Below, piece by piece: positions 51,501-63,651 of a stretch of DNA of 64,000 bases. The notes under the pieces are model-generated. The model had not been told where the DNA came from. It ran no database searches and saw nothing but the letters and a program-made list of their open reading frames with translations. Every line of letters starts with the position of its first letter. The stretch's first letter is position 1. Where the stretch lies: positions 138,818,175 to 138,882,174 of the forward strand of contig CM050648.1 in assembly GCA_027574665.1 (NCBI GenBank). Direction: 5' to 3'. This DNA is from Rhynochetos jubatus (Eukaryota; Chordata; Aves; Eurypygiformes; Rhynochetidae). A program made the translations under genes and the position numbers.

Positions 51501-52421
51501 ATCCCACAGCGTTAACCCGATCATACGTGCGTGTGAGAAAAAAGCTTCAAATAAGTAAATATACCCCTTTTAAACATACCCCCTATAAACATATCAGTGC
51601 TCGCAGTTGGTAATCCTTTTTTGAATTAGCAAATCTAAGCCGCTTCCAAAACTGAGGTGCTTGTGCCTTTCATCAGTCCCTTCTCTCACCCTGTCCTTTC
51701 TAACCCAGTTTGTCACTGGATGTGACTGAGTGCACTGGAGGCATTCCCTTTTTTTTTAATTTTATTTCCTTGTGTTGACCTTTTATGACTGTTATTCCCC
51801 AGTTTGATACAAGTGGAGTTCACAAGGGTAACACAGAGAAGGGTAACCTGGGATGACTCTAGACCGGACTGACCAATATGCATCAACACTGGCAAAATAC
51901 GTGGGGCAAACCAGGATTTTGAAAGAAATAATGAATGAATTGAAGAAAATGGAGTCAAAGTGGTGTTTGAAATGCAGCTTGGACCGTTTATTAGAAGAGA
52001 ATGCAGTACAGTCTCACAGAGTATCTGCCTGGGAAGACTCCTATCCATCTGGCAAGCAGAAGGGATTAAGTCAAAGGGTGCTGATGCACGTGAGGATCAA
52101 TGATTCAAATTCCTTCATAGCAGCTCCATTTTTACTTAGGGTTGACTAATTTAGTTTCTCTGTCTAAAGTTTAATGTGCCAGGAAAGAAACTGTTTGAAG
52201 CTAAATATTTAAATTCAGATAAACTCTTTTAAACTATTTGCTTCAGAAACAAAATGCATTGGCATCAGATTTTCACCTTTGGGTTTCAGTTTTCCAGCTG
52301 ATAATAAGTCAAGAGTCCAAGTTTATCCTGTCCAGCAAATGCTGCCCTTGTCCCAGGAAAGGAGTTGTCCCACGGTGCCCCTACGCTGATCCTCTTTGGA
52401 GAGGAAGGCTGAAGTCTGATG

Positions 52422-52850
52422 GTGAAGGGCCTGGAGCACCTTCCATCTGAGGAGAGGCTGAGAGAGCTGGGGCTGTTCAGCTGGAGAAGAGGAGGCTGAG
52501 GGGGGATCTTATCAATGCTTATCAATATCTAAAGGGTGGGTGTCAGGAGGATGGGGCCAGGCTCTTCTCAGTGGTGTCCAGGGACAGGACTGGGGGCAAT
52601 GGCCATCAACTGGAAAACAGAAGGTTCAACCTGAACGTGAGGAAACCCTTCTTCCCTGTGAGGGTGCCAGAGCACTGGGACAGGCTGCCCAGAGAGTGGG
52701 GGGAGTCTCCTTCCCTGGAGACTTTCCAAAGCTACCTGGACTTGTTCCTGTGTGATCTGCTCTGGGTGATCCTGCTCTGGCAGGGGGTTGGACTAGATGA
52801 TCTCTAGAGGTCCCTTCCAAGCCCTAACACTCTGTGAATCTGTGTGTCTG
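52422..52850 (+). mobile_element. CR1 LINE 3' fragment
   Basis: Plus-strand CR1 from GTGAAGGGCCTGGAGCACCTT to the tail TCTGTGAATCTGTG. It differs from the copies at 17181 and 37610 in the 3' untranslated part (TCTGCTCTGGGTGATCCTGCTC), so it is another CR1 subfamily. It is 5'-truncated, with no intact ORF. Confidence 0.95.
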
Positions 52851-54429
52851 AGTTTATGATGAATTCCAGCTTCCGAATCCAAGGTGAGATTTCTCCTCCC
52901 CATCTCTACCAAGAAACGTTGGCACCACCTCTACTGCTCCGCCGAGCAGTGGGTAGAGTCATATTGCCCTGCCACAGAAAAGCACAGGGAAATTCCATTA
53001 CGATTCCTAATCCTTCCTCTCCCCAGGGCTCAGAGGGAATGCCCCTTTTTCACTTCCTTCTTTTTGAGCAGCTCAAGCCGACTTTACCACCATTAAGTAA
53101 CAATACCCCTTCCTACTCCTGGTTTGTTGGGTATGTTACGTCATCTAGAACCAAACAACCTGTGGCATTTCTGACACAGAAATTGGTTTTTAAGAGTTCA
53201 GGCTGGCCAGCTGTTTGCAGTCTCCCGGCGGGGAACGCTGCCTTCAGAATCCACACTTGATGCTCCTGCACGCTCTCTGTTGCTCACCAGCCTGTCCATC
53301 TGCCTGCGTGGCGTGTCGCCAGCTCTTCAGTTGGCCTGATCTTTATCCGGGCTACCAAAGCGACGGGGATTTGGACTGACAGTCTCAGTCACTGCAAGCG
53401 CCACTTCGTCTGCTCGAAGGCCCGCTGCAGTGACCGCATTGCTCTTCTTGCTAGACTGCTATCTCACGTTGGTGTTTTGCTCCCGTTGGCCTTTCAGCTC
53501 TGTTTCAGAAAATGACAGGGAGATATTACTGCAGAAGCCTAGAGTTACTAGCGAATATAAACTAATATCATTGCATTTTCATACACACCATTTTTATGTA
53601 CAGAAACGTGTTCCTCCCAGTTAAGAGTTACGTATTGGAGGTAGGTGACAATGCAGAGAAAAGTTAAATTGTTATATAGTATAGAAACTAAGTCACAAAA
53701 CTCCCATTGGTCTCATTAGGGCAATAATTTGCCCCTAAATATATTTTTGCTAAAGCTGTTTCAAAACAAGCAGGTCAGGACCCGAGTAGTACCAAGCTCC
53801 AGGCAAGTCCCTGTGAAATGAATGAGATTTCTTTAGAGACACCATCCATCGTGACGCTGGGTGCCGGGGTAAGGTCCTGAGAGCAGTGAATATGGTTTAT
53901 CAGCATTTTTCTTTCTTTCGTGTAGTTCCGGACGTGGTCGATGTAGCTGCACCGGCTTTCTGACACCACACTGGGAAAGGCTTCATGCTGGGGGCATCAC
54001 ACCGTATAAATGGCTCCCTTTACAAATTCCTCTTAATTTCAGTGGCCATATTAGTCCTACAGCTCTCACAAATCAACAAGACATGGGGGTTTTTTTTCTT
54101 TTTCAGAGACCTGGGTAGCTTATGCACCGCACTGAGGAGCGCACGTACCCGTGCCAGGCTGCCACTGTAACCGTAATTTCTCTCTCGACTGTTACAGAGC
54201 GAAGAGTAAAAGTTTCAATCTTTAATCTGGAAATAATTGATTTAGGTTCTTGTTTTCTAAGATGACCTGGTTTACTCAGAGTTGCTTGTATCGGAGTGGA
54301 GAGATCTTATACTAACTTTCTATTAATTAGCATTATAATTGAACGTTTACATTTAGAGCCTTTTTCATTAAAAAAAAAGTTCACAAGGAAAGAAGTGCCT
54401 TAAGGAAAGAAAGCGGTAAGATGACATTG

Positions 54430-54850
54430 ACACTTCTCTGTACGAAACACAGCCCCTCCGTCTTCCCGTTTTCGTGACGGTGAGCAGAGAAGTCAGGGCC
54501 GGTTACGGGAAGGTTTATCGGGCCCTGCACGGGCGGGCAGCCAAAGCGCAGAGACCCCCACGTCCTTCTGCACGCTGACATGCGCCAGGGCAACAGCGAC
54601 GGCTGGGCCACCGCTCGCTCCTCCGGCAGGCAGGCGGAGAGGAAGGCAAGAGCAGCTCCACGGAGGCCGGGAGAGGCAAGTGGCCCTCGGGACTGGGCAT
54701 CCTGCGGGTTCAGGCTCTCCCAGGCTGCAGCAGGGTGGAAACACCGACACAAGCATTCAGCTCAGCACTGCGCCTGCGACGCACAACCAGGCACTGCCTC
54801 CAGCGCATGTCCCTGCGCTCAGGCCCTCCCCCAACCCCTCTGGTTTTGGG
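54430..54850. promoter_or_regulatory. CpG-rich patch, possible small CpG island
   Basis: GC-rich DNA (about 60 percent by eye) with many CpG (CGGGCCCTGCACGGGCGGGC, GCAACAGCGACGGCTGG, CACCGCTCGCTCC). Several overlapping frames of 60-123 codons are open on both strands, and none resembles a known protein. It could mark a promoter of an unannotated transcript or a CpG-rich enhancer. Confidence 0.4.
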
Positions 54851-55959
54851 GTTCTCGACAAGTAAACAGCCTGTCTTGCATACACATCCCCTTCAAAACC
54901 AGGGATGTTCTAGTAACTTGAATCAGTATGTGTATCTTGCTTCCCAATTACTACTTATTCATAACGAAGAAGATAAGATAAACACCAGCAAAAGTTATTG
55001 TACTGCACACATGACATGCAGACGAGCATTTCCACCAGGGGAAACGTAGCCACTCAAATCGATATTTAAGGACGTTTGAAAACTAAGGTGCTCATTTCTA
55101 GGCACCACAGCATATTATGACAAACCAAAACAGCTACAAGAGCTCAGGAAGCTCAGCGTACTCCTGTCTCTGCAAAGGAGGCTACGAAAGTGAGGCCACT
55201 TCAGCATGTCAGGAAATTGGAGAATTGCGCATGGAAACCTTTCCACGCTTAGCAGAAAGCTCTTGGAAAAGTATCACTCGTGGGCCGTACATTCTGCGTA
55301 GGGATAGGGTTATAATTAGACATGGATAATTATTTCCAAATTTCCCTATTTTCATTCTTTCCATTTTTATGGGGGCTTTTGTTAGCCGCCTTGGATTTTC
55401 TGTTCTTTTGTTACTACACGGCCTCACTAAGATTCTTCATCAGATTAAGGTTTAAAAGAAAACACATGCTCAGCGTAGTGCACAGTTGCTCTACTGTGCA
55501 GAGAAAGAAGACGAAATCTGCAGCAGCAGAGAGCCGTCCTAAACTACCCCGCACTTAGGCTGGTATTCAGGCTCTGTCAGCCTCCTTCAGGGGCAGTAAT
55601 AACATTATAATGGGACCGGGAGACAAAACTGCCACATTCTTTCCAAGACAATCTTCCGGGCTCATCAGCATAGACAATCATTCCTTTCACTTCTGGAGTA
55701 ATAGGAAGATTTTAAGCAATACCTTTTGATTTGAGTTGGACTTGAAAAATGACATAGCTGGGGGCCTTCTTTGAAATGCAACGAGACTGAAATGTAAAGC
55801 GCAATTTCCCATGCCGTCTGCGGAGAGAATGAGGCACTTGTCCCAGTTCTCTTAATTGTCTCTGATTGCTGTTTGTGTAGCACAGTCACTTCCTCGTCTT
55901 CGAAATCACCTTCGAGGGCTCCAACGTTTTTCCCTTCACTGTTTTAAATCAAGAAGGGC

Positions 55960-56420
55960 TAAACACCCTCCCCTTCAACCATTATGGCTCTTTTATGCTA
56001 TTTATGTGGTTTATGCTGTTAGGCTTTAAAATTTTGTTTATTTAATTGGCCTTAACAAGTACGTAAGTAACAGGCTTGAGGACACATCAGTGGGCCTCGG
56101 TACGTGTTGATTAAGGTGTTCTTAACCTGACAGTTAATATTTCGTACCATTTTCCCAGCAGCTGTTACTGTTATGGAAGAAGTGCTAATTTTCCAAAAAT
56201 GGTTAGAGCTTGATTATTATGTTGGTTCTTTATTCACGTGGTTTCATTATTTTGTTGGCGCTGCTCGGCGCGAGACGAAGCAGCGCTATTATTTCTACTC
56301 CCAAGTCCTTTCAGTCTCTTGCAATCATTTAGGCACACGCGTGACATTACTCAGAGAGGCAATTCTGCCTGCCTTCCAGGCGACTGGGCAAAACACGCTG
56401 CTCGCCTTCGGGGGAGACCG
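55960..56420. promoter_or_regulatory. Candidate conserved non-coding element
   Basis: A non-repetitive block with dense AT-core homeodomain-like motifs (TTTAATTGGCC, GATTAAGG, CTAATTTTCC, CAATCATTTAGG) next to CpG-bearing motifs (GGCGCTGCTCGGCGCGAG, GCACACGCGTGAC). A 113-codon + frame from 56173 runs through it without similarity to any family I know. I read it as regulatory rather than coding. Confidence 0.35.
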
Positions 56421-59400
56421 CAGCGTTGCCTGGCTTGTGCTCGGGGAGGTGCACAAGAAGCAGTCAAAATCACGGTTGTACGTCCCCCCAAATCTTCTTT
56501 GCCAAAGTAGATAGTTTGCGTTCACAAGAGAAGTTCTGTCAGCTGGAAGCCCTAGAGCCTCTCCCATTTTTGCGGGGAGCCCAAAGCAGCCTGGTAGCTA
56601 AAGGAGGGAAATTGGAAATTAGGGATTTTCCAAGAAGGGTTGGAGGTGAGTGGAAGCCTGAGAGGCCACTTGGGCCTCTGAAGTTAGAAAGCCTGTTTTG
56701 GTCTGTGGCTGGAATACCAGAAGCCAGTAGTCCCAAATTATCCAAGACAGCAGAAGTCCAACTTAGCTTTTTACATCAAATTATTCATGAAAGTCAGCTG
56801 GAGCTGGAGATAAACTATTCATTCTGTGCATATCTACGTGAAGGGGACTCTCGGGAGAGATCCTCAGGGTCCTGCCAAGAAAACAAGTGGAAGCATTTAA
56901 AGAATGGGAGGAAACATTTGTAACTGAAATCACCAACAGCCTATTTTTGATTAGTTAATTCTACCAGAATAAAGATGCCACCTTTCATTAGACGAGTGGG
57001 TGGCACAGGGGAGAGCAGAGGAGGGTATGAGGGCTGGAAGAGCTGTGACTATCACCCCAGTGTGTTCTGCCATCCTGCTTTTAAACATGACACCGCTGGA
57101 CCTGTGTGGCCCTGATGCTCAAGACATCCCGACCTAGGTACACCTGCCACCTCCCTCCTTCCCTTCTTCCCTAGTTGTCAAGGTAATACTACTTGTCATC
57201 ATACCACCGTCAGCTTCTCATGGAGATATGCCTAAAACACATTTTGGGGGACTCAGAACACCTAGGTTTCCATCTTAAAGAAAGTAAGACTCCAGTAATA
57301 CTCAAGACAGTGCCAGTTTCAGGGCATTTTAGCTAACTTTGTTTTTTCTCCACGGAAAGAAAGTTAATACCCTGTAAAATGTGAATTTCAAGCCTCTGCT
57401 CTAGCAACAGGGAAAGGGAATAAAGGATGTTTTTAAAATGAAAGCATTTGCTTTAAATACAGCATTCAAAATGAAAAGTATTAACTGCTTTTCGTTCGTT
57501 AATAACATGTTAAGGGGTTTCTTAGCAGTACTTGTGACAATGGGAATAAGTCAGGGTTAACTTGGCAAAAACCCCAACCCACACTTAGCCGTTCCCTATT
57601 GTAACAGCGAACAAAGGTTTTATTAACATTTTACCCCTTGTCGGGCCCAAGAGTCCCTCTTTTCTACACAACAGGAGCTTTGAGTCTTCAATTTGCAGCT
57701 CTCTGGAGGGGATTTATGCCTTCAGATTCAGCACGCTGTTCAGCACTTGTTTACGTTTATTTCCAACTGTCCCCATCAGAAGTTATCTATGAGAAGCAGA
57801 GACATTTGGGAAAAAAAGTATTTTTAAAGTGTATCCAATATGGGCACAAAATCAACACATGAAAAGCCTTCTGAGCTCCAAAACCGAGCTGCACGTAAAA
57901 GACAGGGTGGAGGAGGGGCTATAGTTCATGAAGCCCACCGTCTGTAACAGCGGCAGAGGAAAATCGGAGCACAAAACCCTTCATTGAGAAAATCTTGCTC
58001 CCCAGGTGCCCGTCAGTTCAGGAGGTGAAAAGGCGTCACGCCGCTTGCTCACACAACCCGGCAGAGCTGCATTCATCAGCCCACCGTGTCGGTGGGCCTC
58101 CTGGGCGCACGGGTCCTGCGGGAAATACCGCCGCGGGGTGCCACAGCCTCTGCTTGCTCCCAGGCCTGAACGTAAGTCCAGGCCAAGCACCCTGTGCTCA
58201 TCTGGCCTGAAGGGGAAGCAAAGAAACAGAGGTTTTGGTCAAATGGACACCGCAGGTTTCATCGGGAATGCTGCTGTTCGGGGACCTGGAAGGGTCAGGA
58301 GGTCTGAAAGGACTCGGGCTTTAACAGAGTACAGCCAGCGACTGCCTCCTGTGTCTGACCTCCTGAAACCCCCACTGCACGCGGTCAGACAGAAACAGCC
58401 TGAGCGACCCGGCAGGGTCCTGTGAAAAGGTGGCAGCAGAGGTGGCACGGCGAGGTTAAATACATCCTACTCAGCTGCAAGGGAGGCTGTTAATAAACCC
58501 GCGTGCACCCATAGCGTGCTCGCCCCTCACACAGGCTCTCCTTGCCCCCAGCACTCGGCATCAACCCTACTCCAGTCCAAACCGGAAGCGATTTGTTCAC
58601 TGACTCTGGAGGACCCACCGTCTTGCCAACCCTTGCTCCCCGTTGGGTTTAGGATGAGGCGTTTTTGCCAGGACAATCTGCTGTCACCCAGCAAGAGATA
58701 TTTCAAGACCAAGCACCTGATAGTCACTTCTACAGAGAAACCTACACTTTGCAGTCCTTCACAGGGAGGTGGCGACCGGAACCCCGGCATTTGGCTTCCT
58801 CCGGCCAGGAGGGAGAGGCACCTCACCCACAGACCTTCCCCACCACCACAATACCCTCTACTGACTTGAGCCCAAAGGTTGGGCTTCCTTGTACGTCAGG
58901 GTTTTCTAATCCACGTCAGTATCCAAACACGTCAGCAATTCCTGATGCATTTTGTGCTAAACTTCGAGGGCACAGGAGGCATGCTGTGGGCAGCACGTTC
59001 CCTTCCTGCATGGAAACAGCCAGCCTTCAGCCTTGCGATGATCTGCTGTCTCACAGTCAGGGCAAACACACCTTTGTGGCCTCAGGATGCTGCAAAGAAG
59101 CATCCCCTGTGCTTTTTGCGCCCTTTCTAGTGGAAAAGCTGGAGGCAAAGGGAATGGTGTGCTTTCTTAAACGGGAATCCAAAACACCCTGACTTTGCAT
59201 CGAATTATAGCAAATTTAATCTGCTTTTCAAAGCAAAGAGCAATTTCTCAGCGCTTCCAGTTTGTGTTCCGGCTGCCACAAAACAGCGAATCAAGCGGGC
59301 TGCTCTCCTACCTCGAGAGGGCACCACGAGACAGTCGAAAAAAGGGAATGGGAGCAAACAAGCTTTACCTCAGGCACCAAATATTCCCGTCATGAGGATG

Positions 59401-61469
59401 TTCCATTACAGTAATTAACAATAATCACATAAGCAACGGGAGCTTCCCTTACCTCCCTTCACCCCTCCGAAGAATGGAGTCCGCTTCGTTAAAACCCCCG
59501 CCTCCTCCTTAATCGCAGGGACCCGTTCTTGGGTGCTTCCTCCAGAGACCTGAGGCCCTGGGTCCACCATCACGGCTCCCGAGGCGCCGGCTCAGCGTGT
59601 TAACCGCGAAAGGAAAAAGGTATTGTCATGAATCATCTGACTCCAAAGAGGTAATTTTAAAAGGGAAAGTCTGAAATGTTACCAGGACCCATCAAACAAA
59701 CGGGAGCCTACCGTTAGGGTGACTACCGCTCTTTTCCGTGACAGCTCTGACCTACTTACAAGAGATGAGCTCTGTCCGTGAAGCAGGATTTGGGTTTCTT
59801 TAAAAATAATTATGTTTTCCAACCTACCACCTGGTATCCAACCAACTTAGCCCGGCAGTACCTAATTTGCAAGGGAAAAGCTGAAGTTGGCAGGTTTACC
59901 CGAGGCAGATGAAACTGCATTTGTCTAAAGAAAACAGTATGTCACTTTTCTAGGCTGGGAGCTAAATCAGTACTCAACCCAGTAACTTCAACACAAGGCC
60001 ATCCTTCCACCCCCTGCAGTGACGCAGGGAGGTGCGGGGCACTGCACCTGCAGGGCACACGGACAGCAAGGAACATCCAGCCACGCAAGGACCGGAGCTG
60101 AGGGGTTGAGATCTGCAACGCAGCTTTCCGTGAAACCAAGGAAATTCACACTATCATTCCGTGAAGACCCCATGCCCTGACCTGCTCCGACAGTGAAGTT
60201 AGAAGTGAGCAGATTAGTTGTAAATATCCTAAATGAGTTTTAGCAACGCTTCAACTTCCTTCCTTTGCTACGTCCACTTCATAATGCTGTTATTCTGGCT
60301 GCACACCTGATTGATGAATCAAATCTTTAGTGTTACTGATAAATTTGCAAGATAAAAACTGAAGAAAACCAAAGAAATTTCAAACCAAAGAATTAAATTG
60401 AAAACGTAAGTAAGCCGTGTTTATCTGTCAAAAATTACTCAGTGAATTTGGGTAAAGAAAGGTGGCTGGAGGGTTTGAATGGACTTAAAAGTCTTGATGG
60501 GGATGGGTACTCCTAACCTCCAGAGGGACTGAAAACGCAGGCTGCCTCCACCACGAAGGCATATTCATGACTGACTCCCCAGGAACTAGGATGATGCTCC
60601 TGATGTCCTTCACGCACCGTCTGAGCCATCCGTTATGGACCGGAAAGTCTGGAGCCAAGGTAGGGCCCGAAGTAACCAATCTTCACAGGTGGGTGTAAAC
60701 CCACGTCGGGAATCGCCGACTGCCCACCGTGAGCGGCAATGGTAGAGGAAGTAACCAAGAGCTCTGTGTGACGGCTCCGCGGGGCTCTCGGCCCCTTTTA
60801 CCCCCAAAGTAACAGGTAACACGTTAAAAGCACAGACAAAGGTTTATTCAGGGAATTCGGCAATCCGCTGGTGAGTCCGGTCAGGGACACTGCACAGCCA
60901 GCGTTTCACTACGTTTTGTGTACTTGGGAAACAACGTGCACGCCACTTCCTCACCACAGGTGAGCGGAGGGCAGAGGCGTTGGAAAGAACAACCTTGCAG
61001 AGAAAACATAGTATACGGAGGAAACTATGAATTTCAGTGATATAGCTATACAGAAAAGAAGTGGTTCATTCCAAACCAAGAGGTTTCCATTTCCACGCGT
61101 TTCTTTCGGGGCGGAATTGCTGTCATTAAAGCAAAAATGCCACAAATACAAGATTTTAGGGTGCAAATTACAACACAGAGAACTAAATCCCTGTAGTTCC
61201 TCTTTCTCCATAAACCTACAACGGTAATCATTGCGTGGATTGGTTTTGTCCTCGTTTCAGATTTCTGACAGCCTCTGGAGCTCAGGATGATGACATGGTC
61301 TTACGGGTGTGAGGGTCATGAGTTAAAAATTTAGACGATTAATGATGCGTGGACTTTGTGGGAACATCAGATACTTAAATCTCCATCCTTCCAGCTCCAC
61401 CCCAAGTGGTTCTTTATAAAGATTTTAAAAAGCAAACAGCAATCTCATCACGTTCAACCAAGAGAATCG

Positions 61470-62208
61470 CAAAGTCCTGCACCCAGTGGCAAGTAACCCC
61501 AAGTACCGGTGACAGGCTGAGGCCAACCAGTTGGAAAGCAGCTTTGCAGGAAAGGCCCTGGGGGTCCTGCTGGACAAGCTGACCCTGAGCCAGCAAGGTG
61601 ACCTTGTAGCAAAGGCGGCCAACAGCCTCCTGGGCTGCGTTAGGAAGAGCATCTCCAGCAGGTCAAGGGAGGTGATCCCTGTGTCTTCAGCACCGGTGAG
61701 GCCACATCTGCAGTGCTGGGCCCAGCCCTGGGCTCTCCAGTACAAAAGAGACACGGACGTACCGGCATGAGTCCAGCAAAGGGCCACGATGATGGTTAAG
61801 GGACTGGAGTATCTGGCGTATGAGGAGAGACTGGAAGGAGCTGGGGGTGTTTAGTCTGGAGAAGCTCAGGAGAATCTTATCAATGTATATAACCACCTAA
61901 TGTGAAGGAGTACGTAGACAGAGCCAAACCCTGCTCGCTGGTGCCCAGTGAGCAGACAAGAGGCAATGGACGTGCATTGAAATACGGGAAACTCCGCTTA
62001 AACATAAAAAGCTTTTACTGGGAGGGAGGTCAAACACTGGAACAGGTTGCCTAGACAGGTTGTGGAGGTTCCATCCTTGGAGATATTCGAAACCCAACAG
62101 GACACAGCCCTGAGCAACCTGCTGAGGTTGACCCTGCTCTGAGCAGGGCTTGGACTAGACAACTTCCAAAGGTCCCTTCCAACCTCAGTGCTCCTGTGAT
62201 TCTGTGAC
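61470..62208 (+). mobile_element. CR1 LINE 3' fragment, longest in the window
   Basis: Plus-strand CR1 of about 740 bases covering the ORF2 C-terminal region (CCTGGGGGTCCTGCTGGACA onwards) to a 3' end of GGTCCCTTCCAACCTCAG and CCTGTGATTCTGTGA. Stops and small indels break the ORF. The 3' part resembles the copy at 52422. The 5' limit is approximate. Confidence 0.9.
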
Positions 62209-63299
62209 CGCCTAGCTGGGTTTTCTTCCAAGTTATTGATGTGTTTTGCAACAGGAAGAGCAACAAGCTGTATCAACAAACTCTTGCCACTGGAAAAGCT
62301 GAATTAATTGCTAGAATCACACCAGTCAGCTGGAGTGAATGCGACTTTCTGTCGGAAGGCCTGCCAACGTAAACATTATTGTTGCAGAGTCTGAGCTCCA
62401 GCCGTGGGCTCCACGCCAGATTTCTTAATGTGCCTCAAGAACACAGACATCGTTAGCCACAGTATCAGCACCCTGATAAGGGCTGTATGGGACAGCGATG
62501 GAAGGGGCTGGCTGAGACGGTGACTGAGCCTGTGCCACAGGCTCTGCTGCACCAAGAGGGCTAGGGATGCCTTAGCCCGGCCAGAAAATCATCCTGTGAC
62601 AAACACGTGCCAGATACAGGGAAGAACTATGAGCACCCAACAGAGAAGCCTGGGAGAGCTGGCCTCTAGGGAAAACTGTCAGCAGCCCCCAGATCCTCCT
62701 GCCCATTTCCACCCAGCCCCTGGACAAGAAGCGTTCCGTGAACGTTCGTTTGAACGGAAATGCCGTGCTATTCCGTGACTGAAGGCAGAGCGGGAGTAAT
62801 GGCCAGGCACCCGGATAAAAGGAGGTAAGGGATAAGCAAGACTTAACACTGCCCCGAAGGGGTGGGCTGGCAGCCATGTGGATGTTTACGGTGGCAGGAG
62901 AGGGAGAGGACAAGGGGGAAGTTGACTCGTTAACGCTGCGTGGTGCAGCGGGCACAGAGGACTGTCATGGGGATGGCCACGTTGCCATTCCTGCCGCCGT
63001 TCAACCCACCGCATCCTGCAAGTTGGTAGGGGACACTGTTGCACACAGCATCCGGCTGAGCATCAGGGTGGAACCAGCCAAACCTCTTCATGCCTGGAAA
63101 ACAGGAACGGAGAGAAAATGGTCCTTCCCTTCCATTTCCTGGTTGAACGATGAGCTGCTTGGTCGAGATAAGGGAGGTTCCACGGCAAACCTTGCCTGTT
63201 TGGCAGAGGGCTTTTGTAAGCTCTGGTTCTGGAGTACATCAAGGGTATTGCAAAGCCCGATTTTAGGCTGAACAGTGTGGTCGGTCTGTTACATCCATC
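62209..63299. other. GC-rich single-copy stretch
   Basis: Between the CR1 at 61470 and the candidate element at 63300. A + frame of 131 codons at 62876 and a minus frame of 127 codons at 62572-62955 overlap, and neither is recognisable. No repeat was identified. Confidence 0.5.
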
Positions 63300-63640
63300 A
63301 CAGGAAGTTATTTTAACGTGAATACGGTTGTAGGTTTTATAGATTTAACTGCAATGCTTGCCTGGCCGCTCCTACACAGATGACATGAAATGAAACAAAC
63401 TGGAGCTAGATACTTTGGAGTGATGTATTTTGAAAAATGATTGCACGTTTTTAATCAAGTTTAACATGGCTATTTAAGCAGACACGTTCAGGAACGAAGT
63501 TAATCTTTAGGCTTCCTTTATTTTTCATTTTGTAATGTATTATGTCTCTGAATGTTGAACTACAATTTATTTCTAACCACACTGGTGTTTTTATTGTACG
63601 CTCAACAGATTAACATGCAAGAAAGGACATCCCCTGCAAT
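63300..63640. promoter_or_regulatory. Candidate conserved non-coding element beside the LTR
   Basis: AT-rich, high-complexity DNA between GC-rich sequence and the LTR at 63652. Motifs include ACAGGAAG (ETS-like), TTTAATCAAGTTTAAC, CATGGCTATTTAAG (SRF/MEF2-like core) and AACCACAC (RUNX-like complement). There is no repeat signature and no ORF. The evidence is texture only. Confidence 0.25.
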
Positions 63641-63651
63641 TTGTTACTGCT

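Larger units (their letters stand above)
44926..52421. other. Intergenic stretch with candidate regulatory DNA
   Basis: About 7.5 kb between two CR1 copies. No exon of PCNX4 (the expected next gene) or of any other family was recognised. It contains the G8 pair at 45826, the candidate conserved block at 48060-48560, an octamer-like TTATTTGCATAAA at about 47311, and a short alternating CGCG tract at 50674-50694 (TGCGTGCGCGTGTTTGCGCGC). Confidence 0.6.
52851..61469. other. GC-richer intergenic stretch, no gene recognised
   Basis: About 8.6 kb. Its longest frames (165 codons from 56426 and 175 codons from 58665, both +) have no similarity to known families, no signal peptide, no domain and no convincing splice sites. 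They lie in GC-rich DNA where long frames arise by chance. The CpG patch at 54430 and the block at 55960 are listed separately. A transcribed non-coding RNA cannot be excluded. Confidence 0.55.

Noticed and set aside
56426-56923. A 165-codon + frame
   Set aside because: The composition looks non-biased, there are no recognisable motifs and no flanking splice sites in register. Treated as a chance frame.
58665-59192. A 175-codon + frame, the longest in the window
   Set aside because: No ATG context, domain, signal peptide or similarity could be seen. It lies in GC-rich DNA with overlapping frames on the other strand, so chance is the best explanation.
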